64,000 nt of DNA, from the NCBI GenBank assembly GCA_963846005.1, contig CAWJUH010000001.1, forward strand, positions 558,001 to 622,000, in the 5' to 3' direction. The position numbers were made by a program, and so were the translations under genes. This DNA comes from CAVSUR01 sp963846005. Its GTDB lineage: Bacteria; Actinomycetota; Actinomycetes; Streptosporangiales; Streptosporangiaceae. Shown here in pieces: positions 33,975-42,435 of the stretch. The notes beneath the pieces are model-generated. The model saw only the letters and a list, made by a program, of their open reading frames with translations, searched no databases and had not been told where the DNA came from. Within the stretch, counting starts at the first letter, position 1. Every line of letters begins with the position of its first letter.

Positions 33975-34818
33975 ATGGATCTGGGACTGCGGGACCGCCG
34001 GGTACTGATCACCGGCGGCAGCCGGGGCATCGGCCTGGCCATCGCCGAGGCGGTCGCCGCCGAGGGCGCCGCGGCGGGCCTGGTGGCCCGCGGCCGGGAG
34101 GGGCTGGACGCGGCCGCGCTGGCTGGCGGAGCGCGGCGCCCGGGTGGCCACCGCGGCAGCCGACGTCGCCGACCCCGGCCAGCTGGCCGCCGCCGTCACG
34201 GACGTGGCCGCCGCGCTCGGCGGGCTGGACTGCCTGGTCGCCAACGCCGGCGGCACCGTGGGCGGCAATCTGTCCGACTCCGGCTCCGGTGACCTGCTCG
34301 CCACCTTCAGCCTGAACGCCGGGCACGCGGCCGAGCTGATCCGCTCCGGCCTGCCGCACCTGCGCGCCGCCGGTGGCGGGTCCGTGGTCATCGTCTCGTC
34401 GATCACCGGGATGCGGCCGGCGCCGCGGACGAACTACGCGGTCGCCAAGGCCGCCGAGATCCACCTGGCCGCCACCGCGGCGGCTGAGCTCGCCGCGGAC
34501 AACATCCGGGTTAATGCGGTCAGCCCCGGGTCGATCATGTTCCCCGGCGGCGGCTGGGACAGCTACCGGCGCGACAACCCCGAGGGCTTCGCCGCGTTCC
34601 TGGACGCCCAGTTCCCGTTCGGCCGCCTCGGCCGGCTGGCGGAGGTCGCCGACGTGGTCGCGTTCCTGCTGTCGGACCGGGCCTCCTGGGTCACCGGGGC
34701 CAACATCGTGGTCGACGGCGGCCAGCGCTACCCCAGCGCGCGCAGCTTCCCGGCCGGCAGGCCCGCGGGCACTGAACGGCCGCCCGGCCCGGGGTGCTCC
34801 GCTAGGTTCGGTGGGTGA
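33975..34818 (+). pseudogene. SDR-family oxidoreductase, frame broken near 34115
   Basis: From ATG 33975 the Rossmann start LITGGSRGIGLAIAEAVAAEG is followed by REGLDAAAL, where the frame goes wrong. The frame from about 34115 continues with ERGARVATAAADVADPGQL, LVANAGG, VVIVSSIT, NYAVAK (catalytic Tyr-x-x-x-Lys) and NIVVDGG. A two-base loss or one-base gain near 34105-34130 explains it. Joined, it is a complete 3-oxoacyl-ACP-reductase-like SDR of about 280 residues using NAD(P)H. Pseudogene or sequence error cannot be decided here. Its stop overlaps the next ATG (TGATG). Confidence 0.75.
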
Positions 34819-35789
34819 TGAGCAACGACAGCGACGTCCTGGTGATCGGCGCGGGCATCTGCGGCCTGACCTCGGCGCTGACCCTGGCCCGGGCGGGCCT
34901 GCGGGTGCGGGTCGAGGCGGCCGCGCCACCCGAGCTGACCACCTCGGCGGTGGCGGGGGCGGTCTGGGGGCCGCACCTGGTGGGCCTGGACGGGCGCGGC
35001 GCGGGCTGGGCCCAGGTCACGCTGGCCCGGCTGCGGGAACTGGCCGCCGCGGACGGCTCGCACGTCCGGCTGATCAGCGGCACCGACGCCTACCTGGCCG
35101 GGCGGGCGGAGCCGCCGGAGTGGAACGCGGGCATCGGCGAGCTGCAGCCGTGCGATCCGGCGGGGTTGCCGGGCTACCGGGCCGGCTGGCGGTTCACCGC
35201 GCCGGTCGCCTGGATGCCCGGTTACCTGGCCTACCTCAGCGGGCTGCTGCGCGAGGCCGGGGTGCCGGTGGTGATCGCCGGCCAGCCGTTCGGCTCGCTG
35301 GCCGAGGCCTGCGAGTCCGCCGCTCCGGTGGTCGTCAACTGCGCCGGCATCGGGGCCCGTGACCTAGTGCCCGACCCCCAGGTCAGCCCGGTGCGCGGGC
35401 AGGTCATCGTGACCACCAACCCTGGCCTCACCGAGTTCTTCATCGGCCACGGCCCGGGCGAGCATGACGTGACGTACCTGTTCCCGCACGAGGGGACCGT
35501 GGTGCTCGGCGGCACGTCCGACGCGGGCGACTGGACCGCAGAGCCCGACCCGGCCACGGCCGAGGACATCATGGCGCGCTGCGCCGCGGTGGACCCGCGG
35601 CTGGTGCACGCCACGGTGCTGGCGCACCGGGTCGGGCTGCGCCCGCTCCGCCCGCAGGTGCGGCTGGAGGGCGAGACGGCCGGCGGCCGGTACGTGGTGC
35701 ACAACTACGGCCACGGCGGGGCGGGCGTCTCGCTCGCCTGGGGCTGCGCCGAGGAAGTGACCGCGCTGGTGCGCGCCCGCCTCGGCTGA
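34818..35789 (+). CDS. FAD-dependent D-amino-acid oxidase-like protein
   Basis: 323 residues. VLVIGAGICGLTSALTLARAG is the FAD-binding Rossmann motif. AVWGPHLVGL, PVRGQVIVTTNPG, TYLFPHEGTVVLGGTSD, HRVGLRPLRPQVRLE and VVHNYGHGGAGVSLAWGCA match the D-amino-acid oxidase/D-aspartate oxidase pattern, including the C-terminal YGHGGAG that contacts FAD. It would oxidise a D-amino acid to a keto acid with H2O2 release. The start overlaps the SDR stop, suggesting translational coupling. Confidence 0.9.
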   Translation: MSNDSDVLVIGAGICGLTSALTLARAGLRVRVEAAAPPELTTSAVAGAVWGPHLVGLDGRGAGWAQVTLARLRELAAADGSHVRLISGTDAYLAGRAEPPEWNAGIGELQPCDPAGLPGYRAGWRFTAPVAWMPGYLAYLSGLLREAGVPVVIAGQPFGSLAEACESAAPVVVNCAGIGARDLVPDPQVSPVRGQVIVTTNPGLTEFFIGHGPGEHDVTYLFPHEGTVVLGGTSDAGDWTAEPDPATAEDIMARCAAVDPRLVHATVLAHRVGLRPLRPQVRLEGETAGGRYVVHNYGHGGAGVSLAWGCAEEVTALVRARLG

Positions 35790-35798
35790 GCCGGGCGG

Positions 35799-36593
35799 CT
35801 AGAACCCGGGGAACACCGCCCGCAGCCGGCCGAGCAGCTCGGCGTGGCCGGTCACCGATTCCGGCGTGTGCCCGGGGTCGAGCCGCCCGTAGGACAGCCG
35901 CAGCAGCGCCTCGGCCGGCATGGCGACCTCGCCCGCGCCGGCCGCCTCGGCCGGGCCGGCGCCCGCCCAGTCGGACATCGCGACCGCGTCCGGGCCGGCC
36001 GCGAGCAGGTAGTCGCGCTCCGGGCCGGTGGTGGTGATCCGGGCCCGCACGGCCGGGTCCTGCGGCTTGCCGAGCCGCGGGGCGAGGAACTGCGGCACGT
36101 TGTCGACGAGCAGCTCGACCGCCTCGGCGGCCACGGCGGCAGCCGGGTCGAAGAAGACCGCGATATCCCAGGTGTGCAGGGCATGCTCGGACAGCCGCAG
36201 CCGGATCAGCCCGACGGCGTCGAGCTGCATGCCGAAGAACGGGAACGCGATCCCGGCCAGCTGCTCATCGCTGAGCTGCTCCAGCGCGCGCACGTACCGC
36301 TCGTCGGCGGCCAGCACGTCGGCGGCCTGCTCGTCCGGGCTCTTGGCGTTCCACCGGTCCCAGACCTTCTGGAACGCGCCGGTGTCCAGCTCCTCCTCGC
36401 CGAGCGCCGTCGGCAGCATGATCATCGCGATCTCGGCGCCGCTGCCGATGTGCGACAGCACCTGGGCGTTGGTCCACTCGGTGTCGTAGGACTGGGCCCG
36501 CAGCTGCTCGGGGCTGAGCTGCGCGACCAGGCCGGACAGCCGCTCGTGCGAGCCGCGCAGGGTGGCGATCCATTTCCTCGGGTCGGAATCCAT
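35799..36593 (-). CDS. Maleylpyruvate isomerase-like (TIGR03083/DinB-fold) protein
   Basis: 264 residues from ATG 36593; a longer frame would start inside IS110 copy 2 and is an artefact. WIATLRGSHERLSGLVAQLSPEQL, WTNAQVLSHIGSGAE and the late LRLSEHALHTWDIAV place the three metal-binding positions (including H of LSHI and H of EHALHTWD) of mycothiol-dependent isomerase-like bundles. Substrate unknown. The IS110 insertion lies only 37 bp upstream of the start, so it has probably separated this gene from its native promoter. Confidence 0.85.
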   Translation of the reverse strand: MDSDPRKWIATLRGSHERLSGLVAQLSPEQLRAQSYDTEWTNAQVLSHIGSGAEIAMIMLPTALGEEELDTGAFQKVWDRWNAKSPDEQAADVLAADERYVRALEQLSDEQLAGIAFPFFGMQLDAVGLIRLRLSEHALHTWDIAVFFDPAAAVAAEAVELLVDNVPQFLAPRLGKPQDPAVRARITTTGPERDYLLAAGPDAVAMSDWAGAGPAEAAGAGEVAMPAEALLRLSYGRLDPGHTPESVTGHAELLGRLRAVFPGF

Positions 36594-36650
36594 CAGGTCG
36601 GGTCCGTTTCTGTGGGGCGGGATGGCAGGGCTGATGGCACTACCTTCTTT

Positions 36651-36796
36651 CATTATCGGGAGCCCTCGGGGAACGCTTGCGGGGCTTGTCCTTTGAGGAC
36701 TGAAATGAGACGGCGTCCCTGGGGGTGACCGGCGGAGGCCGGAAGCCATCGAGGGTGTTGTCCTTCAAGGACTGGTCCATCAGCACGGCGCAGCGC
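36651..36796 (+). ncRNA. IS110 bridge RNA (inferred), copy 2
   Basis: Same sequence as copy 1: target guides at 36681-36686 (GGGGCT) and 36705-36709 (ATGAG), donor guides at 36751-36758 (GAGGGTGT) and 36777-36783 (CCATCAG). At this locus the left target is AGGGCT, one mismatch to the guide, and the right target CTCATT pairs with six bases of AATGAG. Confidence 0.78.
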
Positions 36797-36835
36797 CTCC
36801 ACCGTCCGTGATCGCGAACCTGATGGGAGGCAGGT

Positions 36836-38110
36836 GTGCTTGGTGTGGGGGTGGACTGGGCCGAGTCGTTTCACGACGTGGCGCTCGGCAGTCCGGGTGA
36901 AGGGGTGATCGAGCAGTTCCGGGTCGGCCACGGCCCGGCAGGCGTGCAGCGGCTGATCACCCGGTGCCTGGAGCTGGAGCCCGACCCGGCCGAGGTGCGG
37001 GTGGTGCTGGAGACTCGGCACGGCCTGCTGGTCGAGGCGCTGGTGGATGCGGGGTTCACGGTGCTGCCGGTGAACCCGGACCTGGTGGCGCGGCGCCGCG
37101 GCCCGGCGAGGAAGAAAGATGACGCCGCCGATGCCCGGATCTGCTGCCTGATGGCCCTGGATGCCTACCTGGAGCTGCGCAAGCTGATCCCGCATGGCGA
37201 GATCGGCACCGAGCTGCGCGCCATCGCCCGTGATGACGAACGGGCGGCCCGTGACGAGCGGCGGATCGGCAACCGGCTGCGCGCCGACCTGTTGTCTGCT
37301 TTCCCCGCCGCCGTCGACATTGCCGGCGGCGACCTGGGCGCGGCGGTATTCCTCAAGCTGCTGCAGCGCTGGCCCTCTGCTGACGCGCTGGCTGCCGCCA
37401 GCCGCGAGGAACTGGCGGCCTTCGCCCGCTCGGCCCGCCACGGCTGGCCGGAGCGGTTCGCTGACCGCGTCACCACCGCCCTGGCCGAGTCCCGGCTGGC
37501 GGTACGGCCCGAGCTCGCCCGCGCCAAGGCCGGCACCATCGCGCTGGCCGCCGCCCAGCTTCTGCTGCTGCGCGACCAGCGCAAGGCGTGGGAAAAGCGG
37601 ATGGGTGAGCTGCTGCTCGGCGCCCCCCGCTACGGCCGGGACAAGACCCCGAAGGACCCTGACCCGGGGAAGGCGTTCCCGGGCGGCGAGACCTACCTGA
37701 GCATGCCTGGCCTGGGTGACCGTCTCGCCGCCCGGGTCGCCGGTGAGATCGGCGAGCACTTCGGGCAGTTCGTCACGCCGAATTCCCTGCAATGCTACGG
37801 CGGGCAAGCACCCGTCACCCGCAGGTCCGGCCGCAGCGAGTTCGTGGTCGCCCGCCGTCTGGCCTATAACCGGCATCTCGGCACAGCCGTCACCCAGTGG
37901 GCTTTCTGCAGCCTCCAGCAATCCGCCTGGGCCAGAGAGTTCTACGACCAGAAGACCGCCGCCGGCAACAACCACCACTGCGCCCTGCGCAAGCTCGGCA
38001 ACCGCTGGCTGGAGGTCCTGTGGCACTGCCTGGACAAAGGCGTCCTTTACGACGAAACCATCCACACGGCCAACCGGCAAAAGGCAAGCGCCCTCAAACC
38101 TGCCGCCTGA
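36836..38110 (+). CDS. IS110-family transposase (DEDD recombinase), copy 2
   Basis: 424 residues, identical in every residue to the protein at 1840, with D7, E59, D96 and D99 intact. It reads from GTG after GGGAGGCAG. Identity of both coding and non-coding parts points to recent transposition or to gene conversion between copies. Confidence 0.95.
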   Translation: MLGVGVDWAESFHDVALGSPGEGVIEQFRVGHGPAGVQRLITRCLELEPDPAEVRVVLETRHGLLVEALVDAGFTVLPVNPDLVARRRGPARKKDDAADARICCLMALDAYLELRKLIPHGEIGTELRAIARDDERAARDERRIGNRLRADLLSAFPAAVDIAGGDLGAAVFLKLLQRWPSADALAAASREELAAFARSARHGWPERFADRVTTALAESRLAVRPELARAKAGTIALAAAQLLLLRDQRKAWEKRMGELLLGAPRYGRDKTPKDPDPGKAFPGGETYLSMPGLGDRLAARVAGEIGEHFGQFVTPNSLQCYGGQAPVTRRSGRSEFVVARRLAYNRHLGTAVTQWAFCSLQQSAWAREFYDQKTAAGNNHHCALRKLGNRWLEVLWHCLDKGVLYDETIHTANRQKASALKPAA

Positions 38111-38235
38111 GGTTGACAGAGGGTGTCTCATTACAGCAGCCCCCGGCACGCGGCCCGCGGCCGGCGCCGGCGGCAGGACCCTCCCCGCGGGCCGGCCCGA
38201 GGGCGGCCGGAAGGGCGGCCTTTAGGGTAAGCAGA

Positions 38236-39156
38236 GTGCAGATAAGTTTCGGTGCCCCGGTGTCGGGCGCCTGGGCCACCCCGCAGAACCTGGCCAGCTT
38301 CGCGGCCCGGGCCGAGCAGGCCGGCTACGCGGGACTGTGGAGCTTCCAGCGGCTGCTGATCCCGGCCGGGTCGCACCTGGACCCGGTGTACCGCAGCGTC
38401 CTGGACCCGATGGTCGCGCTGGCGTACGCGGCCGCGGTGACCTCGCGGATCCGGCTCGGCGTGGCGATCGTCAACGCGCCGTTCGTGTCCCCCGGCTACC
38501 TGGCCAAGCAGGCGGCGACGCTGGACGTGCTCAGCGGCGGCCGGCACGACCTGGGCCTGGGCATCGGGTGGATGCCGGAGGAATTCACCCTGACCGGCGC
38601 GGACTCCGCCCGGCGCGGGGCCAGGATCGCCGAGTTCACCGCGGTGCTCAAGGCGCTGTGGGCTGCGGGCGAGACTGAGTTCAACGGCGAGTTCTACCAG
38701 GTGCCGCGCGGCACGATGGACCCCAAGCCGGCTCAGCCCGGCGGCCCTCCGGTGCTGCTCGGCGGGATGGCCGACCCGGCCCTGCGGCGCATCGGCAAGA
38801 TCGCCGACGGCTGGATCACCGCGAGCCGGACCGACCTGTCGAAGATCGGCGCGGCCATCGCGGTCATCCGCGAGTCCGCCGAGCAGGCCGGCCGCGACCC
38901 CGGCGCGCTGCGGATCATCTGCCGCGGCGTGGTCCGGGCGGGCGAGCAGGCACCGGGCCGCCGCAGCGGGCGGCGGCTGCTGTCGGGCAGCTACGACCAG
39001 ATCCGGGCGGACACCGAATGGCTGGCCGGGCGGGGGGTCACCGAGGTGTTCTACGACCTGAACTGGGATCCGCAGGTCGGCTCGCCGGACGCCGACCCGG
39101 CCGCCGCGGCCGCACGGGCCGGCGAGATCCTGGACGCGCTGGCCCCGGCCGGCTGA
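38236..39156 (+). CDS. LLM-class (probably F420-dependent) oxidoreductase
   Basis: 306 residues; GTG after GGGTAAGCAG. FAARAEQAGYAGLWSFQR, SRIRLGVAIVNAPFVSPGYLAKQAATLDVLSGGRHDLGLGIGW and PPVLLGGMADPALRRIGKIADGW are standard luciferase-like monooxygenase (bacterial luciferase fold) blocks. In actinomycetes most such proteins bind F420 rather than FMN. Substrate not assignable. The right end of IS110 copy 2 is about 105 bp upstream, so its promoter may now lie within or next to the element. Confidence 0.9.
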   Translation: MQISFGAPVSGAWATPQNLASFAARAEQAGYAGLWSFQRLLIPAGSHLDPVYRSVLDPMVALAYAAAVTSRIRLGVAIVNAPFVSPGYLAKQAATLDVLSGGRHDLGLGIGWMPEEFTLTGADSARRGARIAEFTAVLKALWAAGETEFNGEFYQVPRGTMDPKPAQPGGPPVLLGGMADPALRRIGKIADGWITASRTDLSKIGAAIAVIRESAEQAGRDPGALRIICRGVVRAGEQAPGRRSGRRLLSGSYDQIRADTEWLAGRGVTEVFYDLNWDPQVGSPDADPAAAAARAGEILDALAPAG

Positions 39157-39198
39157 CTGCCGGGCCGGGCCGGGCCGCACGAGACCCAGCCCGGCCGG

Positions 39199-42100
39199 TC
39201 AGGGCGGGTCGAGACCGGCCCGGTGCGCGATGGCGGCGGCCTGGGTGCGGCTGGCCGCGCCGAGCTTGGCCAGGATCCGGGACACGTGCACGCTCGCGGT
39301 CTTCGGCGAGATGTACAGCCGGGCGGCGATCTCCCGGTTGCTGAGCCCGGCGGCGAGCAGCGCCAGCACCTCGCGCTCCCGTTCGGTCAGCCCGGCCAGC
39401 GACGGGCCGTCCGGTCCCGGGCCGGGGCCCGGACCGGACGCGGCCGGGCCGGCCGGGGCCAGCCGGGCCCGCCGGCCGAGGTCGTCCAGGGCGGCCAGCA
39501 GCGGGCGGGCCTTCAGCGCCGCGGCCGCCTCCCTGGCCTGCTGCCATTCCCGCCGGCCAGCTTCCCGGTCCCCCGCTTCGGCGAGTGCCTCGGCCAGCCG
39601 CCACCGGGACCTGGCGTGCTCGTAGACGAAGGCGGGGCCGAACGCGTCCGCCACCGCCTGCCAGGCCGCGGGCTCGTTCGGCCCGCCGGCCCGGGCGAGC
39701 TCCGCCTCGGCCCTGGCCAGCCAGCCCCGGCCCTCCACGCCCAGCTCGAAGCCGGGCCGGCGGGGGTTCTGCGCGCCCTCCCGGGCGATCTGGGCCAGCT
39801 CTTCGGCGGCGGTGATCGCGGCCTTCTCCGCGGCCTGGTCACCGGCCGCGCGGGCGGCGGCGGCCTGGTCGGCGAGTGCGCCGAGGCCGACCGCCGCGGC
39901 CCTGATCACCTGCGGGCCGTGGTAGCCGCCGTCCCACGCCTCGACCGCCCGGATCGTGGCCCGGGCCTGCTCCAGCGCCAGCCCGGTGCGGCCCTGCCAC
40001 AGCGCGTGCTCGGCGAGCAGGCCCCGGCCGATGAACTCGGCCAGCTGGTCGGTGCTGAACAGCTGCTCCAGCCAGGCCGCCCGCTCCTCCACCTCGGCGC
40101 TGCCGCGGGCGACGGCCAGGAACAGCGCCATGGCCGACAGCCGGGCCTCGGCGATGCTGGTCACCTGGACGGTGAACCCGGCGGTGAGCTGCGCGGCGTG
40201 GTCCCACGACCCGTCGCTGTAGTGCGCGAGATAGTGCATGTACTGCACGTCCAGGCCGTAGGGGGCGAGGCCGACCCCCGCCTCGCGCACCCGGTGCACG
40301 CCCTGGTGCGCGACCTCGGCGGCGCGGACCAGGTCTCCGGCCTGCTCCAGGTACACCCGGCTGAGCTGGAAGGCGGCCCGCAGCTCGACGCCGAGTACCC
40401 CGGCTGCGGCGGCCTGGCCATGGGCGGTGGTGAACAGCGAGATCGCCTCGCTGATCTGCCCCGCGTGCTCGCTGACCAGCCCGAGTGTCACCAGCGCGTC
40501 GGCCTGCACCCACGGCGCGCCGGCCGCGGTGGCGGCCGTCAGGGCCTGCTGCGCCCGGGCCCGGGCCGGGCCGAGGTCGGCCAGGCTGAGCAGGCCACGG
40601 GCGTGCGTGGCCAGCGCCCTGGCCCGCTGCCAGGTGGCCGGCTGCTCGGGCAGCGAGTCCACGGCCGCCTGGGCCGCGGCCAGCGCGGCGTCGACCTGGT
40701 CGATGTCCATCAGCAGGTAGGAAAGCCGCTCGCTGGCCTGGCAGCGCAGCTGCGGATCGGAGTCCGGGCCGAGCACGTCCAGCAGCTGGCGCAGCATCGC
40801 CACGGCGCGGGCCACCTCGCCGCCGTCGGCGGCGGCGAGGGCCGTCCGCAGGGCCAGCTCCCCGCGCGAGGTGCCGGCCTGCTGCTCGGCGCCCGGAACC
40901 CGGTCCCACAGGGCCAGCGCCTGGTCGTAGTGCCGGTGCGCCTCGGCCGGGGCGGCGAGCCGCTCGGCCTCCTGGCCGGCCAGCACCGAGGCGGCGAACG
41001 CACCGGGAACGTCATGGCTGGCCAGGCAGTGGTAGGCCAGCTCGGCGGCGGCGCCCGGCACCTCGTCCAGCTGGCCGCCGCCGGCCAGCAGCTCGGCCAG
41101 CCGGGCGTGCAGCCGGGTCCGCTCGCCCGGCAGCAGGTCGGCGTAGACGGCCTCGCGCAGCAGCGCATGCCGGAACGCGTAGCCGTGCGAGCCGTCGGGC
41201 ACCAGCAGCTGCTGCGTGACCGCCTCGCGGACCGCCTCGTCGTACTCGGCGGTGTCCAGGCCCGAAGCGCGCATGACGAGCTCGTCGTCTACGTGCCGGC
41301 CGGCCACCGCGGCGGTCCTGACCACCTGCCGGGCCCGGTCGGGCAGCTGCTCCACCCGGGCCAGCAGCAGGTCGGCCAGGCCGGCGGGCAGCTCAGACCC
41401 GGCCGCCGAGGCGGCCAGCAGCTCCTCGGCGTAGTAGGCGTTGCCCTCGGCCCGGCCGATGATCTGGCTCAGCGCGGCCGGGGCCAGCGGCTCGCGGGCC
41501 AGCGCGGTGAGGTGCTCGGCCATGGCCGAGGCCGGCAGCGGGCCCAGCTCGACGGCGGCCACGCTGGGCAGCCGCAGCAGCTCGGCCACTACCGCGCGCA
41601 GCGGATGCCGCCGGTGCAGGTCGTCGCTGCGGTAGGTGGCCACCACGGCCAGCCGCTCGGAGTGCAGCACCCGGGACAGGAAGGTCAGCAGATCCCGGGT
41701 GGACCGGTCGGCCCAGTGCAGGTCCTCCAGGATCAGCAGCACCGGGGCGGCGGCGGCCAGCTCGGTGAGCATGCCGAGCACCGCGCCGAACAGCTGCTGC
41801 TGGGCCAGGCCCGGCACGTCGGCGCCGAGCACCGGGCCCGCGCCGGTGTCGGGCAGCAGCTGGGACAGCACCGGGCGGGCCGCGAGCGCGTCGCGCACCG
41901 CCCCGCCCGGGGCGGCCGCGGCCGCGTCCCGCAGCGCGTCGGCCAGCGGCAGGTACGGCACGCTGTCCGCCAGCTCGGCGCAGCGGCCCGACAGCACCGT
42001 CCAGCCCTGCCCGCGGGCCGCCCCGGCCAGCTCGGTGACCAGGCGGGTCTTGCCCACCCCGGCGTCGCCGCTGACCAGCGTCACCACCGGCCGCCCGGCC

Positions 42101-42294
42101 GCGGCCCGGTCGAGCAGGCCAGTCAGCCGGGTCAGCTCGCCGGCCCGGCCGACCAGCGTCCCGCGCGAAGTTTCCAGCACAGCGCTGATTATCGCCTGAC
42201 GTGCCGACAAGCGCAGGCTCGCAACCTCCGGTACCCGGATCTGCGACGCGGCCGGCGCGGTGCGGGTGCCCACGGCCCGCTGGCTCGCCCGCAT
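39199..42294 (-). CDS. LAL-type LuxR regulator with AAA/NACHT-like ATPase
   Basis: 1031 residues. Walker A is SGDAGVGKTRL (near residue 80), Walker B LLILEDLHWAD. The long middle consists of TPR-like helical repeats (LAYHCLASHDVPGAFAAS and similar). The C-terminus is a LuxR helix-turn-helix: LTEREREVLALLAAGLSNREIAARLYISPKTASVHV. This is the Large ATP-binding LuxR class; members respond to an inducer through the helical region. The start may be later (VLETSRGTLVGRAGEL). The target is unknown; both neighbours are divergent or convergent rather than co-transcribed. Confidence 0.92.
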   Translation of the reverse strand: MRASQRAVGTRTAPAASQIRVPEVASLRLSARQAIISAVLETSRGTLVGRAGELTRLTGLLDRAAAGRPVVTLVSGDAGVGKTRLVTELAGAARGQGWTVLSGRCAELADSVPYLPLADALRDAAAAAPGGAVRDALAARPVLSQLLPDTGAGPVLGADVPGLAQQQLFGAVLGMLTELAAAAPVLLILEDLHWADRSTRDLLTFLSRVLHSERLAVVATYRSDDLHRRHPLRAVVAELLRLPSVAAVELGPLPASAMAEHLTALAREPLAPAALSQIIGRAEGNAYYAEELLAASAAGSELPAGLADLLLARVEQLPDRARQVVRTAAVAGRHVDDELVMRASGLDTAEYDEAVREAVTQQLLVPDGSHGYAFRHALLREAVYADLLPGERTRLHARLAELLAGGGQLDEVPGAAAELAYHCLASHDVPGAFAASVLAGQEAERLAAPAEAHRHYDQALALWDRVPGAEQQAGTSRGELALRTALAAADGGEVARAVAMLRQLLDVLGPDSDPQLRCQASERLSYLLMDIDQVDAALAAAQAAVDSLPEQPATWQRARALATHARGLLSLADLGPARARAQQALTAATAAGAPWVQADALVTLGLVSEHAGQISEAISLFTTAHGQAAAAGVLGVELRAAFQLSRVYLEQAGDLVRAAEVAHQGVHRVREAGVGLAPYGLDVQYMHYLAHYSDGSWDHAAQLTAGFTVQVTSIAEARLSAMALFLAVARGSAEVEERAAWLEQLFSTDQLAEFIGRGLLAEHALWQGRTGLALEQARATIRAVEAWDGGYHGPQVIRAAAVGLGALADQAAAARAAGDQAAEKAAITAAEELAQIAREGAQNPRRPGFELGVEGRGWLARAEAELARAGGPNEPAAWQAVADAFGPAFVYEHARSRWRLAEALAEAGDREAGRREWQQAREAAAALKARPLLAALDDLGRRARLAPAGPAASGPGPGPGPDGPSLAGLTEREREVLALLAAGLSNREIAARLYISPKTASVHVSRILAKLGAASRTQAAAIAHRAGLDPP

Positions 42295-42435
42295 CGACCC
42301 GGCCCGGATCCCCTAGCCGGGCGGGGCCAGCCGGGACCGGCGTGCCCGGCTGGCCCCGCTGGTCCCAGCCGTCCCGGCAGGCCCGTGAGCCGGGGTGCGC
42401 TGGCCACGAGCAGGCGGCCCGGCGATCATAGGGAT

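Larger units (their letters stand above)
36631..38128 (+). mobile_element. IS110-family insertion sequence, copy 2
   Basis: Identical, as far as I can read, to copy 1, with a constant offset of 34,996 bp. Cores are CT at 36631-36632 and 38127-38128. The left flank is ...GGCAGGG and the right flank CATTACAG..., so the rebuilt target is AGGGCTCATTA. It separates the isomerase-like gene from the LLM oxidoreductase gene. Confidence 0.93.
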
